DNA from: Nocardioides sp. Soil805
GTDB lineage: Bacteria > Actinomycetota > Actinomycetes > Propionibacteriales > Nocardioidaceae
Direction of reading: 5' to 3'
Assembly: GCF_001429625.1 (NCBI RefSeq)
Contig: NZ_LMSU01000001.1
Coordinates: forward strand, 1,602,310 to 1,666,309
DNA: 64,000 nucleotides
The position numbers and the translations under genes were made by a program. Below, in pieces: positions 25,512 to 38,323 of this stretch; the first letter of the stretch is position 1; each line of letters opens with the position of its first letter. Below the pieces are notes generated by a model that saw only the letters and a list, made by a program, of their open reading frames with translations, made no database searches and was not told the DNA's origin.

Positions 25512-25559
25512 GGGAGGCGGTTCCAGTGACTGTCGAGGCCGGTACTGGCAGGGCCTCCC
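25512..25559. promoter_or_regulatory. Nested dyad operator between aldo/keto reductase and regulator
   Basis: Two sets of inverted arms share one centre: GGGAGGC (25512-25518) with GCCTCCC (25553-25559), and CCAGT (25523-25527) with ACTGG (25544-25548), each with a 4-base gap between outer and inner arms. This symmetry in the divergent region suggests binding of a dimeric or tetrameric regulator, most likely the adjacent MmyB-type protein. Confidence 0.5.
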
Positions 25560-25591
25560 ACCCGGCTGGACGGCGTGCCTACCGTGGGCGC

Positions 25592-27530
<1,939 letters not shown>

Positions 27531-27735
27531 CTGCTCGTCCACGGCCCACTCCCGTCACCCAGGGCCGCGAAGATCCGGCCCTGCCCGCGCCGTCACCCGA
27601 TCGCCCGGCGGGCGGTCGCAGCGCGCCAGGACGTGCTGGTCCGTGATCCCCACAGACCCCGGCATCTGCGACACGCGCCCGGTTTACCCCATTTGCACAC
27701 TGCCCAGGCGCACCCACGTCGCCTATGGTCTCTTC

Positions 27736-27840
27736 TGGCTCGTCCCGGTGACCCCCCGTCCATGCCCGGGATCGGCCGCGACCGCGCCGGTGAGTGTCTT
27801 TCCCCCGAGGTACTGACCGGCGCGGTCCTCTTTGGATCGG
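27736..27840 (+). ncRNA. Candidate C-rich-loop small RNA (6C-like) in a 405-base gene-free stretch
   Basis: The stretch 27531-27935 has no convincing gene. It holds two consecutive hairpins. The first has stem TCCCGG/CCGGGA (27743-27748 with 27766-27771) around a loop containing six C (27752-27757). The second is a perfect 12-bp stem (27780-27791 with 27826-27837) around a 34-base loop containing five C (27802-27806), followed by CTCTTT. Two stems with C-runs in their loops recall the actinobacterial 6C RNA. A TATGGT box at 27724-27729 could be a -10, but no good -35 is seen. One loop has only five C, so this is tentative. Confidence 0.35.
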
Positions 27841-27886
27841 GACGGTCCTGCGCCCGCCAGGCTGAGGCTCCCGTCCCGTGCCACGC

Positions 27887-27928
27887 AGAACGACCCCCCA
27901 CCCGTTCGTGCGGGTGAGGGGCCGTTCT
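27887..27928 (-). terminator. Terminator of the tRNA-Thr gene
   Basis: An 18-bp stem (27887-27904 with 27911-27928) with a 6-base loop starts 5 bases past the encoded CCA of the tRNA. The two positions that would be mismatches on the plus strand are G-U pairs in minus-strand RNA, which shows the intended direction. Confidence 0.75.
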
Positions 27929-27932
27929 CTGG

Positions 27933-28008
27933 TGGAGCCGCCTGTCAGAATCGAACTGACGACCTAATCATTACGAGTGATTCGCTCTACCGACTGAGCT
28001 AAGGCGGC
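27933..28008 (-). tRNA. tRNA-Thr (anticodon CGU)
   Basis: A full cloverleaf reads on the minus strand: acceptor GCCGCCT/AGGCGGC, D-arm GCTC/GAGC, anticodon stem AATCA/TGATT with loop CTCGTAA, variable loop AGGTC and T-arm GTCAG/CTGAC. The anticodon is CGU and decodes ACG (Thr). The 3' CCA is encoded at 27933-27935. No integrase or duplicated 3' end is seen nearby, so it does not appear to host an integrated element. Confidence 0.97.
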
Positions 28009-28060
28009 GCGCTGCCCGGCTGAGGTGGGACCGGCCGGGCAACTGGAAGAGGATAACGCC

Positions 28061-28077
28061 CGACCGCGCGGCGGTCG
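28061..28077 (-). terminator. Small hairpin between the hydrolase gene and tRNA-Thr
   Basis: A perfect 7-bp stem CGACCGC/GCGGTCG with a 3-base loop lies 13 bases beyond the stop of the hydrolase gene, on the side it transcribes towards. It could terminate that gene. The region to 28009 must also hold the tRNA promoter; TTATCC (complement of 28051-28056) is a possible -10. Confidence 0.4.
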
Positions 28078-28090
28078 AAATCAGGTCGCC

Positions 28091-29650
28091 TCAGCAGTCG
28101 GTGGGGTCGGCCGGCACGGTGCCGTCGATCAGGTAGTCCTCGATCGCGGTGTCGACGCACTCGTTGCCCGAGTTGTACGCCGTGTGGCCGTCGCCGTCGC
28201 GCCGGAGCAGGACGCCGGAGTCCAGCTGGGCGGCCAGTGCCTCGGCCCACTTCAGGGGCGTCGCCGGGTCACGCGTCGTACCGGTGACCAGGATCGGGGC
28301 GGCCCCCTCGCCACGGATGTCGAGCGGCTCCTCCGTCGAGCGGAGCGGGAAGCCGCGGCAGGTGGTCAGCGACCAGGCGAAGATCCGGCCGAAGGTCGGC
28401 GACGCCTCCTCGTAGGCCGGGTAGGAGTCGCGCACCGCGTCGAACGGCACCGACGACGGGTCGTCGAGGCAGTTGATGGTCACGTTGGCCTCGGTGCTGT
28501 TGTCGGTGTAGCCGTCCTGGCCCCGCGAGGAGTAGAGGTCGGCCAGCTCCAGCAGCGCCTGGCCGTCCCCGTCGAGGGCCCTGCCCAGGGCCGCGCTCAG
28601 GACGAACCAGTAGTCGCGGTTGTAGAGCGGCGCCACGATCCCGTAGAACGCGTTGCCGATGGCCAGGTCGCGATCACCGCCGGTGGGCAGCGGCGACTCC
28701 TCGATGTCGGCCAGCAGCCCGTCGATCGTCGCCAGCCCCTCCTCGACGGTGTCGCCGAGGAAGCAGGACTCGGTGGTGTCGATGCAGTTCTGCACGTAGG
28801 CCCGCAGCGCGGTCTCGAACCCGGCGGCCTGCTCGAGCCCGAGCTGGCGGTTGTCCAGGGAGACGTCGACGGCGCCGTCGAGCACCAGGCGGCCCACCCG
28901 CTCGGGGAAGAGCTCGGCGTACGTCGCGCCCAGCTTGGTGCCGTACGACGCGCCCAGGTAGGTCAGCGTCGACTCCCCCAGCGCCGCGCGCAGCACGTCC
29001 ATGTCGCGGGCGGCCTCGATCGTCGACACGTGTGCGGCGACCTCGCCCGCGGCGGCGCAGCCGGCACCGAACGCGGTGACGTCGGCGGCGTACTGCTCCT
29101 CCTCGGCCGCATCGTCGGGGTCGGGGTCGCCGGCGAGGTAGGCGTCGAGGTCGTCGTCGCTGATGCAGTCGACCGGGCTGGACTCGCCGGTGCCCCGCGG
29201 GTCGAAGCCGACCACGTCGAAGGCCCGCAGCAGCGGCTCGCGCAGGACCTGGCCCGCCGCCGCGGCGTAGTCGGTGCCGGGCGCGCCCGGACCGCCCGGG
29301 TTGACCACCAGCGAGCCCTGCGCCCGGCCGGCGGCGGGGACCCGCAGGAGGGCGAGGTCGAGGGTGTCGCCCGCCGGCTCGCTGTAGTCGACCGGGACGG
29401 TCAGCGTCGCGCACTCACGGTCTCCCTCGCAGGCGCTCCAGCCGATCTCCTGGCCGTAGAACGGCTGCAGCGCCGCCGACGGGGCCTCGCGGGCGTCGGC
29501 GTCGTCGCGGGCGGACGGTGCCTGCTCGGAGGAGCGGCTCGGGCCGGAGGAGGTCGAGTCCGAGAACGCGCTCCAGATGACGACGGCTCCCGTGCCCACG
29601 GCGAGCAGCACCATCGCCACCACCAGCACCACCGCGACGACCTTCTTCAT
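28091..29650 (-). CDS. Membrane-anchored alpha/beta hydrolase (TAP-like peptidase)
   Basis: A 519-residue exported serine hydrolase of the tripeptidyl-aminopeptidase group (Streptomyces SlpD/E, M. tuberculosis Hip1 family). An N-terminal membrane anchor (about 4-28) lacks a lipobox, and a Ser/Ala/Asp-rich linker to ~60 follows. The catalytic triad is visible: Ser in YLGASYGTKLG near 236, Asp in TGTTRDPATPLKWAEAL near 462, and His in GDGHTAYNSGNECV near 490. The oxyanion segment VNPGGPGAPG is near 115. Several Cys pairs suggest disulfides outside the cell. The ATG overlaps the stop of holB (ATGA). Confidence 0.87.
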   Translation of the reverse strand: MKKVVAVVLVVAMVLLAVGTGAVVIWSAFSDSTSSGPSRSSEQAPSARDDADAREAPSAALQPFYGQEIGWSACEGDRECATLTVPVDYSEPAGDTLDLALLRVPAAGRAQGSLVVNPGGPGAPGTDYAAAAGQVLREPLLRAFDVVGFDPRGTGESSPVDCISDDDLDAYLAGDPDPDDAAEEEQYAADVTAFGAGCAAAGEVAAHVSTIEAARDMDVLRAALGESTLTYLGASYGTKLGATYAELFPERVGRLVLDGAVDVSLDNRQLGLEQAAGFETALRAYVQNCIDTTESCFLGDTVEEGLATIDGLLADIEESPLPTGGDRDLAIGNAFYGIVAPLYNRDYWFVLSAALGRALDGDGQALLELADLYSSRGQDGYTDNSTEANVTINCLDDPSSVPFDAVRDSYPAYEEASPTFGRIFAWSLTTCRGFPLRSTEEPLDIRGEGAAPILVTGTTRDPATPLKWAEALAAQLDSGVLLRRDGDGHTAYNSGNECVDTAIEDYLIDGTVPADPTDC

Positions 29651-30798
29651 CGACCCGCCCCCGTCGGCAGCCTGAGCGCCACCATCATCGACTCGAGTGC
29701 CAGCTGCGGCGGCACGTTGAACTCCAGCATCTGCTCACGCGCGGTGAAGATCGCGTCGATCATCACGAGCAGCTGCTCGGGGGTCGCCACGCGCGCCAGC
29801 TGGGCGACGTCGGCCCGGATCTCCTCGTTGACCAGGTCGCCGGGCGCCCCCACCGACACCGCGATCGCGTCGCGGTAGACGGACACGAGGTCCATGAGCG
29901 CCCGGTCGACGACGTCGAGGACCCGCCGCTTGGCGCGGGTCTTCTGGCCCTTCTCGAGGGCGTTGAGCGCCGGGGCGTACTCGCGCGGACGCCGCCCGCG
30001 GGCCTCCACGCCGTACGCCGTGTCGAGGTCGGCCTTCTCGCGCGCGTCGAGGTCGGAGGTCTGCACCTCGGCCTCGACCTTGCTGACCTCGTGGACGTTG
30101 GTGGCCGCCGTCATGCAGGCACCGAGGGTGGTGAGCCGGGCCGGGAGCGAGACGACCTCGCGGCGACGCCGACGCGTCTCCTCGTCCCGGGCCAGGGCCC
30201 GGGCGCGGCCGATGTGCCCCTGGCTGGCGCGGGCGGCATGGGCGGCCAGCTCCTCGCCCACCCCGACCGAGCGCACCAGGAAGGCGGCCACGTCGACCGC
30301 GGTCGGCGTGGTCAGCGAGACCAGCCGGCACCGGGAGCGGATCGTCGGCAGCACGTCCTCGGTCGTCGGCGCGCACAGCAGCCACACGGTGCGTGCCGTC
30401 GGCTCCTCGATCGCCTTGAGCAGGGCGTTGCAGGCCTGGTCGGTGAGGCGGTCGGAGTCCTCGACGATCATCACCTGCCAGCGGTCGCCGGCCGGGGCGA
30501 GGGCGCTGCTGCGCACGAGGTCGCGCACCTCGTCGACCCCGATCGAGAGCTTCTCGGTGCGGACCACCTTGACGTCGCCGTGGCTGCCGGCCAGGACCGT
30601 GCGGCACGACTTGCAGGTGCCGCAGCCCGTGCCGGTCTCGCACTGGAGCGCGGCCGCGAACGCGACCGCGGCGTTGGAGCGGCCCGACCCGGGCGGTCCG
30701 GTGAAGAGCCACGCGTGGGTCATGCCGTCGCCGCCCGCGGCCCGGCTCAGCGCCTCGATGACCGGGCGCTGTCCGACGAGGTCGTCCCACACGCTCAC
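29647..30798 (-). CDS. holB: DNA polymerase III subunit delta' (clamp loader)
   Basis: A 383-residue AAA+ clamp-loader subunit that helps place the beta clamp on primed DNA. Seen are GQRPVIEALSRA near 9, the altered P-loop GPPGSGRSNAAV (SGRS instead of SGKT, typical of delta', which does not hydrolyse ATP), the zinc module with Cys in CETGTGCGTCKSC near 54-66, VEDSDRLTDQACNALLKAIEEP near residue 118 (quoted as VEDSDRLT and NALLKAIEEP), and the SRC segment IRSRCRLV. It is coupled to tmk (GTGA overlap) and to the hydrolase (ATGA overlap). The tmk-holB pair is common in bacteria. Confidence 0.95.
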   Translation of the reverse strand: MSVWDDLVGQRPVIEALSRAAGGDGMTHAWLFTGPPGSGRSNAAVAFAAALQCETGTGCGTCKSCRTVLAGSHGDVKVVRTEKLSIGVDEVRDLVRSSALAPAGDRWQVMIVEDSDRLTDQACNALLKAIEEPTARTVWLLCAPTTEDVLPTIRSRCRLVSLTTPTAVDVAAFLVRSVGVGEELAAHAARASQGHIGRARALARDEETRRRRREVVSLPARLTTLGACMTAATNVHEVSKVEAEVQTSDLDAREKADLDTAYGVEARGRRPREYAPALNALEKGQKTRAKRRVLDVVDRALMDLVSVYRDAIAVSVGAPGDLVNEEIRADVAQLARVATPEQLLVMIDAIFTAREQMLEFNVPPQLALESMMVALRLPTGAGR

Positions 30799-31433
30799 GG
30801 GAGCAGCACCTCGATGCGCGCGCGAATGGCGTCCGCGATCTCCTCGATCGGGGCCCGGGCGTCGAGCACGAGGTAGTGCTCGGGATCGGCGGCCGCGAGG
30901 TCGAGGAAGCCCTGCCGCACCCGCTGGTGGAACTCCACCGACTCGCCCTCGATGCGGTCGCGCTCGGTGAAGCGACCCAGGCCGGCCTCCGGCTCCAGGT
31001 CGAGCACTACCGTCAAGTGCGGCCTCAGCTCTCCCGTCGCCCAGCGGTTGACCCGCTCCACGTCGGCGACCAGCAGGTCACGGCCGGCACCCTGGTAGGC
31101 CAGCGAGGAGTCGACGTACCGGTCGGTGATGACGACCTCGCCGCGTGCCAGCGCCGGGAGCACGACGGTGTCGACGTGCTCGGCCTTGTCGGCGGCGTAC
31201 AGCAGTGCCTCGGTGCGGTGCGAGAGCTCTCCCGTCTCGGGGCTGAGCACGATCTGCCGCAGGGCCTTGCCCACCTGGGTGTCGCCCGGCTCGAAGGTGA
31301 GCAGCACGGTGTGGCCGCGCTCCTCCAGCCACGTGCTCAGCAGCCGCGACTGGGTCGACTTGCCCGCGCCCTCGCCGCCCTCGAAGCAGACGAAGACGCC
31401 GGTGTCGGCATAGACCCTCTCGCTCACGCGCAC
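30795..31433 (-). CDS. tmk: Thymidylate kinase
   Basis: A 212-residue kinase that phosphorylates dTMP to dTDP with ATP. The P-loop is CFEGGEGAGKSTQSRLL near 16, the DR(Y/H) motif is TDRYVDSSLAYQGAGR near 102 and the lid region RFTERDRIEGE is near 158. The frame begins at GTG 31433, with a second GTG two codons later that could be the true start. It is first in the tmk-holB-hydrolase operon; a 118-base gap separates it from the divergent membrane protein gene. Confidence 0.95.
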   Translation of the reverse strand: MRVSERVYADTGVFVCFEGGEGAGKSTQSRLLSTWLEERGHTVLLTFEPGDTQVGKALRQIVLSPETGELSHRTEALLYAADKAEHVDTVVLPALARGEVVITDRYVDSSLAYQGAGRDLLVADVERVNRWATGELRPHLTVVLDLEPEAGLGRFTERDRIEGESVEFHQRVRQGFLDLAAADPEHYLVLDARAPIEEIADAIRARIEVLLP

Positions 31434-31551
31434 ACCCTACGGGCGGGCACCGACTCCGCCCCCGTCCCGATGCCTCGACCTCGTGCGCGCGGGCGGTCGC
31501 TGCCCTACGCTGCGAGCCACGGGTGAGCGCGGGTGGGCGCGAGGGGGACGC

Positions 31552-32277
31552 ATGAGCATCGACACCGGTACGCCGAGCGCACCGGCGCGGGCCGTGCCGG
31601 CCCCCGACGGCTGGACCCGTCGCGACCGGGTGGCTGGCTGGCTCCTGACCGCCGCCTGGGTCGCCCTGCTCCTCTCTGCCCTCGTCACCGGCCAGCGCGC
31701 GTCGACCTTCGCCGACCTCGAGGGTCAGGTGGCCGCCGGGCAGGTCGGCGAGGTGGAGGTCGTCGGCGAGCAGCTGCCGGACGACGCGATCGGCTACGGA
31801 GGCGTCCAGGTCCGGTGGCGCGAGGGCTGGATCCTGCACGCCGCGTGGGTGACGGAGGCCAGCAGCGAGCGCCAGACCGTCAAGGCGCGCCGGTCCAACG
31901 GCGACCCGGTCATCGTCGGCAGCGTCGAGGACCGCCTCCTCGGGCTCGACCCCGACGTGGCCTTCACCCGCGGTGACTACCACTCGCCGTCGTTCACGTT
32001 GGCGGGCCTGGAAGCACCCGGGTGGGTCGGCTCCGGCTACCTGGTCCTGCTCGTCGGCACCTTCGCGCTCATCGGCGGACCCCGCCCGTGGCGAGCCACC
32101 CGGTGGGCGTGGGCCTGGCTGGTGCTGCTGGTCCCGCCGTACGGCGTCGCGGCCTACCTGCTGCTCGGCGGCCCGACCGGGCTGCTCCCGCCGCGCGACC
32201 CCCGGCGGACCTGGCTGACCGGCGGCTGGGCGTTCCTGCTCGCCCTGATCCTCGGCGGGGGCTCCGCCGCCTCTTGA
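31552..32277 (+). CDS. Actinobacterial membrane protein of unknown function
   Basis: A 241-residue protein with one hydrophobic helix at about 27-45, a polar extracytoplasmic domain (about 50-160) with WREGWILHAAWV, and three further helices at the C-terminus (about 163-182, 190-207 and 222-238). GAGGGGGAC lies before the ATG. No family is recognised. It diverges from tmk and converges with topA, separated from topA by an unusual repeat structure. Confidence 0.7.
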   Translation: MSIDTGTPSAPARAVPAPDGWTRRDRVAGWLLTAAWVALLLSALVTGQRASTFADLEGQVAAGQVGEVEVVGEQLPDDAIGYGGVQVRWREGWILHAAWVTEASSERQTVKARRSNGDPVIVGSVEDRLLGLDPDVAFTRGDYHSPSFTLAGLEAPGWVGSGYLVLLVGTFALIGGPRPWRATRWAWAWLVLLVPPYGVAAYLLLGGPTGLLPPRDPRRTWLTGGWAFLLALILGGGSAAS

Positions 32278-32282
32278 GACGG

Positions 32283-32363
32283 AGACACGCGGACACAACT
32301 CCCGTGGGCCGGCCGCGCTGAGCGTGGGCCGGCCGCGATCGGGCGCGTTGTGTCCGCGTGTCT
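32283..32363. repeat. 17-bp inverted repeat enclosing two 15-bp GC-rich direct repeats
   Basis: A perfect 17-bp inverted repeat (32283-32299 with 32347-32363) encloses two copies of CGTGGGCCGGCCGCG (32303-32317 and 32323-32337), each containing the palindrome GGCCGGCC. It fills the space between the convergent genes at 32277 and 32379, so it may terminate both. Its elaborate form also resembles a dispersed extragenic repeat. Confidence 0.8.
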
Positions 32364-32378
32364 GCGCGGGACGCGGCC

Positions 32379-35102
<2,724 letters not shown>

Positions 35103-35304
35103 GTGATTCCTGCTTCCTGATTCGGTGATGCGCCGCAACCGTAGCGCTCGCTGGCCACAACACCAGCCGGGACGACCACCGGTGGTCGTTGTGGCGCATA
35201 CCCAATCTCCGCCAATTGCGTGTCGCCGGGCGCCACGACGGGCCCCCGCGGGCCCTACGTTGCGATCCACCACCGGTCTCGGGACCACTCACCCAGGAGC
35301 TGCC

Positions 35305-38300
35305 ATGTCCTCCACCCGCCCGGTCGGCCGGATCCTCGTCCTCCTCCTCGTCGCCCTCGGGCTGTCGGTGGTCTCCACCGCCCCGGCGACCAGCGCCGAC
35401 CGCGACGGCCCCGGGGCCAAGCGCGAGGCAGCCCTGCTCTCGGCCACCATCACCGGGACGGTCGTCAAGCCGTCCGGCGGGCAGTCGATCGACGGTGAGG
35501 TCGACCTCTACCGGTGGGATCCCGTCGCCGGGTTCTTCGACTTCGCCGACTTCGTCGACGTCACGGACGCCGCGCCCACCTACTCCTTCAGCGCCGAGCC
35601 GGGCGACTACTACCTCGCCTACAGCGACCTCGGTGGCAACTACGGCTACACGATCTCGGAGGGCGCGCTCAACCCGCCGGACGTGCCGGGCGATCCCGGT
35701 GCCTTCGCCGTCGCGGACGGCGCCAGCGCCACGGTCGACCTCAACCCCGTCGCCGACCCCGGCGCCAACCCGTTGCTGGCCACCGGATCCGTCCTCTCCT
35801 CGACGGGCGGACCGCTGGCCAACGCCTCGGTGACGGCCTGGGTGTGGGACGCCGGCTCGACGAGCTGGCTGCAGGACGAGACCGCCACGACCGGCACCGA
35901 CGGTCTCTACACGGTGGGCGTGCCCGCCAACAGCACCCTGACGTTCCGCTTCACCGCCGGTCGGCACGCTTCGCAGTTCTACGGCGGTGGCGACGCCCTG
36001 CCCGACAGCCCGACGGCGAGCAACAGCGTCACCACCACCACCACCGACGTCGCCCTGGGCGCCGTCACGCTGACCCGCCTGCCGTCGGCGCTCGGCACGG
36101 TCGCCGGACAGGTGCTGCCGTACTGCACGGACAACTCGCTGACCCCCAACGACGACGGGACGTCGGCCGCCATTCCCGCGCCCTTCCCCGTGCGCTTCTT
36201 CGGCAACCCCCAGTCGACGATGTTCGTCAACAACAACGGCAACCTGACCTTCGGGTCCGGGCTGTCGCAGTTCACCCCGTCGAGCCTGACCGGCGCCACC
36301 GACCAGCCGATCATCGCGCCCTTCTTCGCCGACTTCGACACCTCGGGTCCCGACTCCGGGGTGACGACCTACGGCACGTCCCCGGACGGGAAGACCTTCT
36401 GCGCCCAGTGGGCCGACCTGGGCTACTTCAGCGAGCACACCGACAAGCTGAACACCGTGCAGATGCTGCTCCGCTCGACCGAGGACCAGCCGGGCCGCTC
36501 GGCCGGTGACTTCGACATCACCTTCAACTACGACCGGATCCAGTGGGAGACCGGCGACGCCAGCGACGGCGTCGGCGGGCTGGGCGGCACCTCGGCCGCG
36601 GCCGGCTTCTCGGCCGGCTCCGGCGTGGCCGGGACCTTCGTCCAGCTCGCGGGCTCGTTCGTCAACGGAGCGCTCCTCGACGGCGGCCCGAACGCCCTGA
36701 TCTCCGGCTCGCAGGGGTCGAGCCAGGCCGGACGCTACGTCTTCGAGGTCCGCAACGAGGGCCTGACCACCTCCTACGGCTCGATGAGCGGCACCGTCGT
36801 GGACGCGGCCGGCGACCCGGTGGTCGACGCCTTCGTCCAGACGTGCCTGAGCGACGGCTCCAGCTGCAGCTACACGAGCACCAACGCGTCGGGCGCCTGG
36901 TCCTTCGCAGCGGTCTCGGCCGGCCAGCAGGCGATCACCGTCTGGCCCCCCTCCGACGACCTGTTCGCCGGAGGTGCCGCAGCCACGGTCGTCGCAGGGC
37001 AGGCGACCGTCGTACCTCCCATCGTGCTGACCGCGCCCATCCCGATGCCGGCCAACGTGACGCTCGGGGGTCAGGCGGGAGGCAGCGTCCCCAGCGTCTA
37101 CTACGGAGAGCCCCTCGACCTCGTCGTGCCCGGCTGCGCGGGCGTCGTCAGCCCGACGTACACCGTCACGATCAACGGGATCGTGGTGCGCAACCGGGTG
37201 CCGATGACCGAGTCGCCGAGCGGGGTCTACTCCGCGACGATCCCGGCGTTCTACCCCGACCACGGCGACGCCCTGATCAGCACCAACATCCCGGCGACCT
37301 GTGGCGCGGCTCCCGTCGCGTTCAACATCTACATCGACCCCAGCGGCACCGTCACCGACCAGTGGGGTCGCCCGATCGCGGGAGCCACCGTGACGCTGCT
37401 GCGGTCCGAGACGTCGGACGGCCCGTACGTCGCAGTCCCCGACGGCAGCGACATCATGTCGCCGTCCAACCGCAACAACCCCGACACCACTGACGGTCGC
37501 GGGTTCTTCCGCTGGGACGTCTCGCCCGGCTGGTACCAGGTGGAGGTGGATGCCGCCGGGTGCGGCTCGGTGACGACCGCGGGCATGCAGGTGCCGCCCG
37601 AGCGCATCGACCTCGTGATCCGGACGACCTGCGCAGGGCTGACGGCACCGACCGCGTCGGCGGCGCCGACGGTGACCGGCAACCCCCAGGTGGGCGGGAC
37701 GCTGCAGGCCAACGCGGCCCGCTGGCCCAACCCGCTGGAGGCTGCCGGGCTGGAGCTCCTGCGCAACGGGGTCCCGCTGCCGGGCACCTCGCACACGGTC
37801 ACGGCCGGGGACGTCGGAGCGGTCTTCACCGCCCGCTCCACCGGGCGGCGTCCGGACTACGTGGACGCCAGCCAGGAGCTGACCGTCACCTTCCTGCCGG
37901 TGACCGTCACCTCGGCCGGCGTGACGGGAACGGCAGCCCCGGCCCCGCCGGCGACGACCCCACCCCCGGCGCCGGCACCGGCCCCGGCCCCTGCACCGAC
38001 GCCCGCGCCCGCGCCCGCGCCCGCGGTCAAGAAGACCTCGACCACGTCCGTCAAGCTGTCGGCGACCCGGATCAGGGCCGGCGGCTCGGTCAAGGTCACC
38101 GTGAAGGTCAAGGTCGCGGCGGGCGGGTCCAAGGCCGGTCGCGTGAAGATCTACGACGGCAAGAAGCTCGTCAAGAAGGTGAAGGTGGGCAGCAGCGGCA
38201 AGATCACGGTCAAGCTGAAGAAGGTCAAGGCCGGCAAGCACAAGATCAAGGCGGTCTTCGCCGGCAACGCCACGACCTCGCCGTCCACCTCGAAGGTGGT

Positions 38301-38319
38301 GAAGCTCAAGGCGACCTGA
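35305..38319 (+). CDS. Large secreted NIDO/Ig-like surface protein
   Basis: A 1004-residue exported protein. A signal peptide (1 to about 31, LVLLLVALGLSVVST core, ending near ATSA) is followed by carboxypeptidase-regulatory-like beta domains (about 48-130, 155-255). A nidogen-like (NIDO) domain spans about 272-488 with FVNNNGNLTFGSGLSQF and PIIAPFFADFDT. Another CarboxypepD_reg repeat (about 494-575), further beta domains to ~870, a Pro/Ala linker near 885-910 and a Lys/Val-rich Ig-like repeat domain (about 915-1004) follow. No LPXTG or membrane anchor is seen. CAGGAGC before the ATG supports the start. It may be an adhesin or matrix protein; its ligand is unknown. It diverges from topA (202-base spacer). 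Confidence 0.8.
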   Translation: MSSTRPVGRILVLLLVALGLSVVSTAPATSADRDGPGAKREAALLSATITGTVVKPSGGQSIDGEVDLYRWDPVAGFFDFADFVDVTDAAPTYSFSAEPGDYYLAYSDLGGNYGYTISEGALNPPDVPGDPGAFAVADGASATVDLNPVADPGANPLLATGSVLSSTGGPLANASVTAWVWDAGSTSWLQDETATTGTDGLYTVGVPANSTLTFRFTAGRHASQFYGGGDALPDSPTASNSVTTTTTDVALGAVTLTRLPSALGTVAGQVLPYCTDNSLTPNDDGTSAAIPAPFPVRFFGNPQSTMFVNNNGNLTFGSGLSQFTPSSLTGATDQPIIAPFFADFDTSGPDSGVTTYGTSPDGKTFCAQWADLGYFSEHTDKLNTVQMLLRSTEDQPGRSAGDFDITFNYDRIQWETGDASDGVGGLGGTSAAAGFSAGSGVAGTFVQLAGSFVNGALLDGGPNALISGSQGSSQAGRYVFEVRNEGLTTSYGSMSGTVVDAAGDPVVDAFVQTCLSDGSSCSYTSTNASGAWSFAAVSAGQQAITVWPPSDDLFAGGAAATVVAGQATVVPPIVLTAPIPMPANVTLGGQAGGSVPSVYYGEPLDLVVPGCAGVVSPTYTVTINGIVVRNRVPMTESPSGVYSATIPAFYPDHGDALISTNIPATCGAAPVAFNIYIDPSGTVTDQWGRPIAGATVTLLRSETSDGPYVAVPDGSDIMSPSNRNNPDTTDGRGFFRWDVSPGWYQVEVDAAGCGSVTTAGMQVPPERIDLVIRTTCAGLTAPTASAAPTVTGNPQVGGTLQANAARWPNPLEAAGLELLRNGVPLPGTSHTVTAGDVGAVFTARSTGRRPDYVDASQELTVTFLPVTVTSAGVTGTAAPAPPATTPPPAPAPAPAPAPTPAPAPAPAVKKTSTTSVKLSATRIRAGGSVKVTVKVKVAAGGSKAGRVKIYDGKKLVKKVKVGSSGKITVKLKKVKAGKHKIKAVFAGNATTSPSTSKVVKLKAT

Positions 38320-38323
38320 GCCC

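Noticed and set aside
27760..27840. A c-di-AMP (ydaO-type) riboswitch
   Set aside because: The hairpins lack the conserved multi-helix arrangement, and no cell-wall hydrolase gene follows on the plus strand.
27633..27917. Short open frames in the spacer before tRNA-Thr
   Set aside because: No ribosome site, biased composition, and overlap with hairpins and the tRNA terminator; better explained as non-coding.
27887..28008. tRNA-Thr as an attachment site for an integrated element
   Set aside because: No integrase, no repeated 3' tRNA fragment and no change in gene style on either side.
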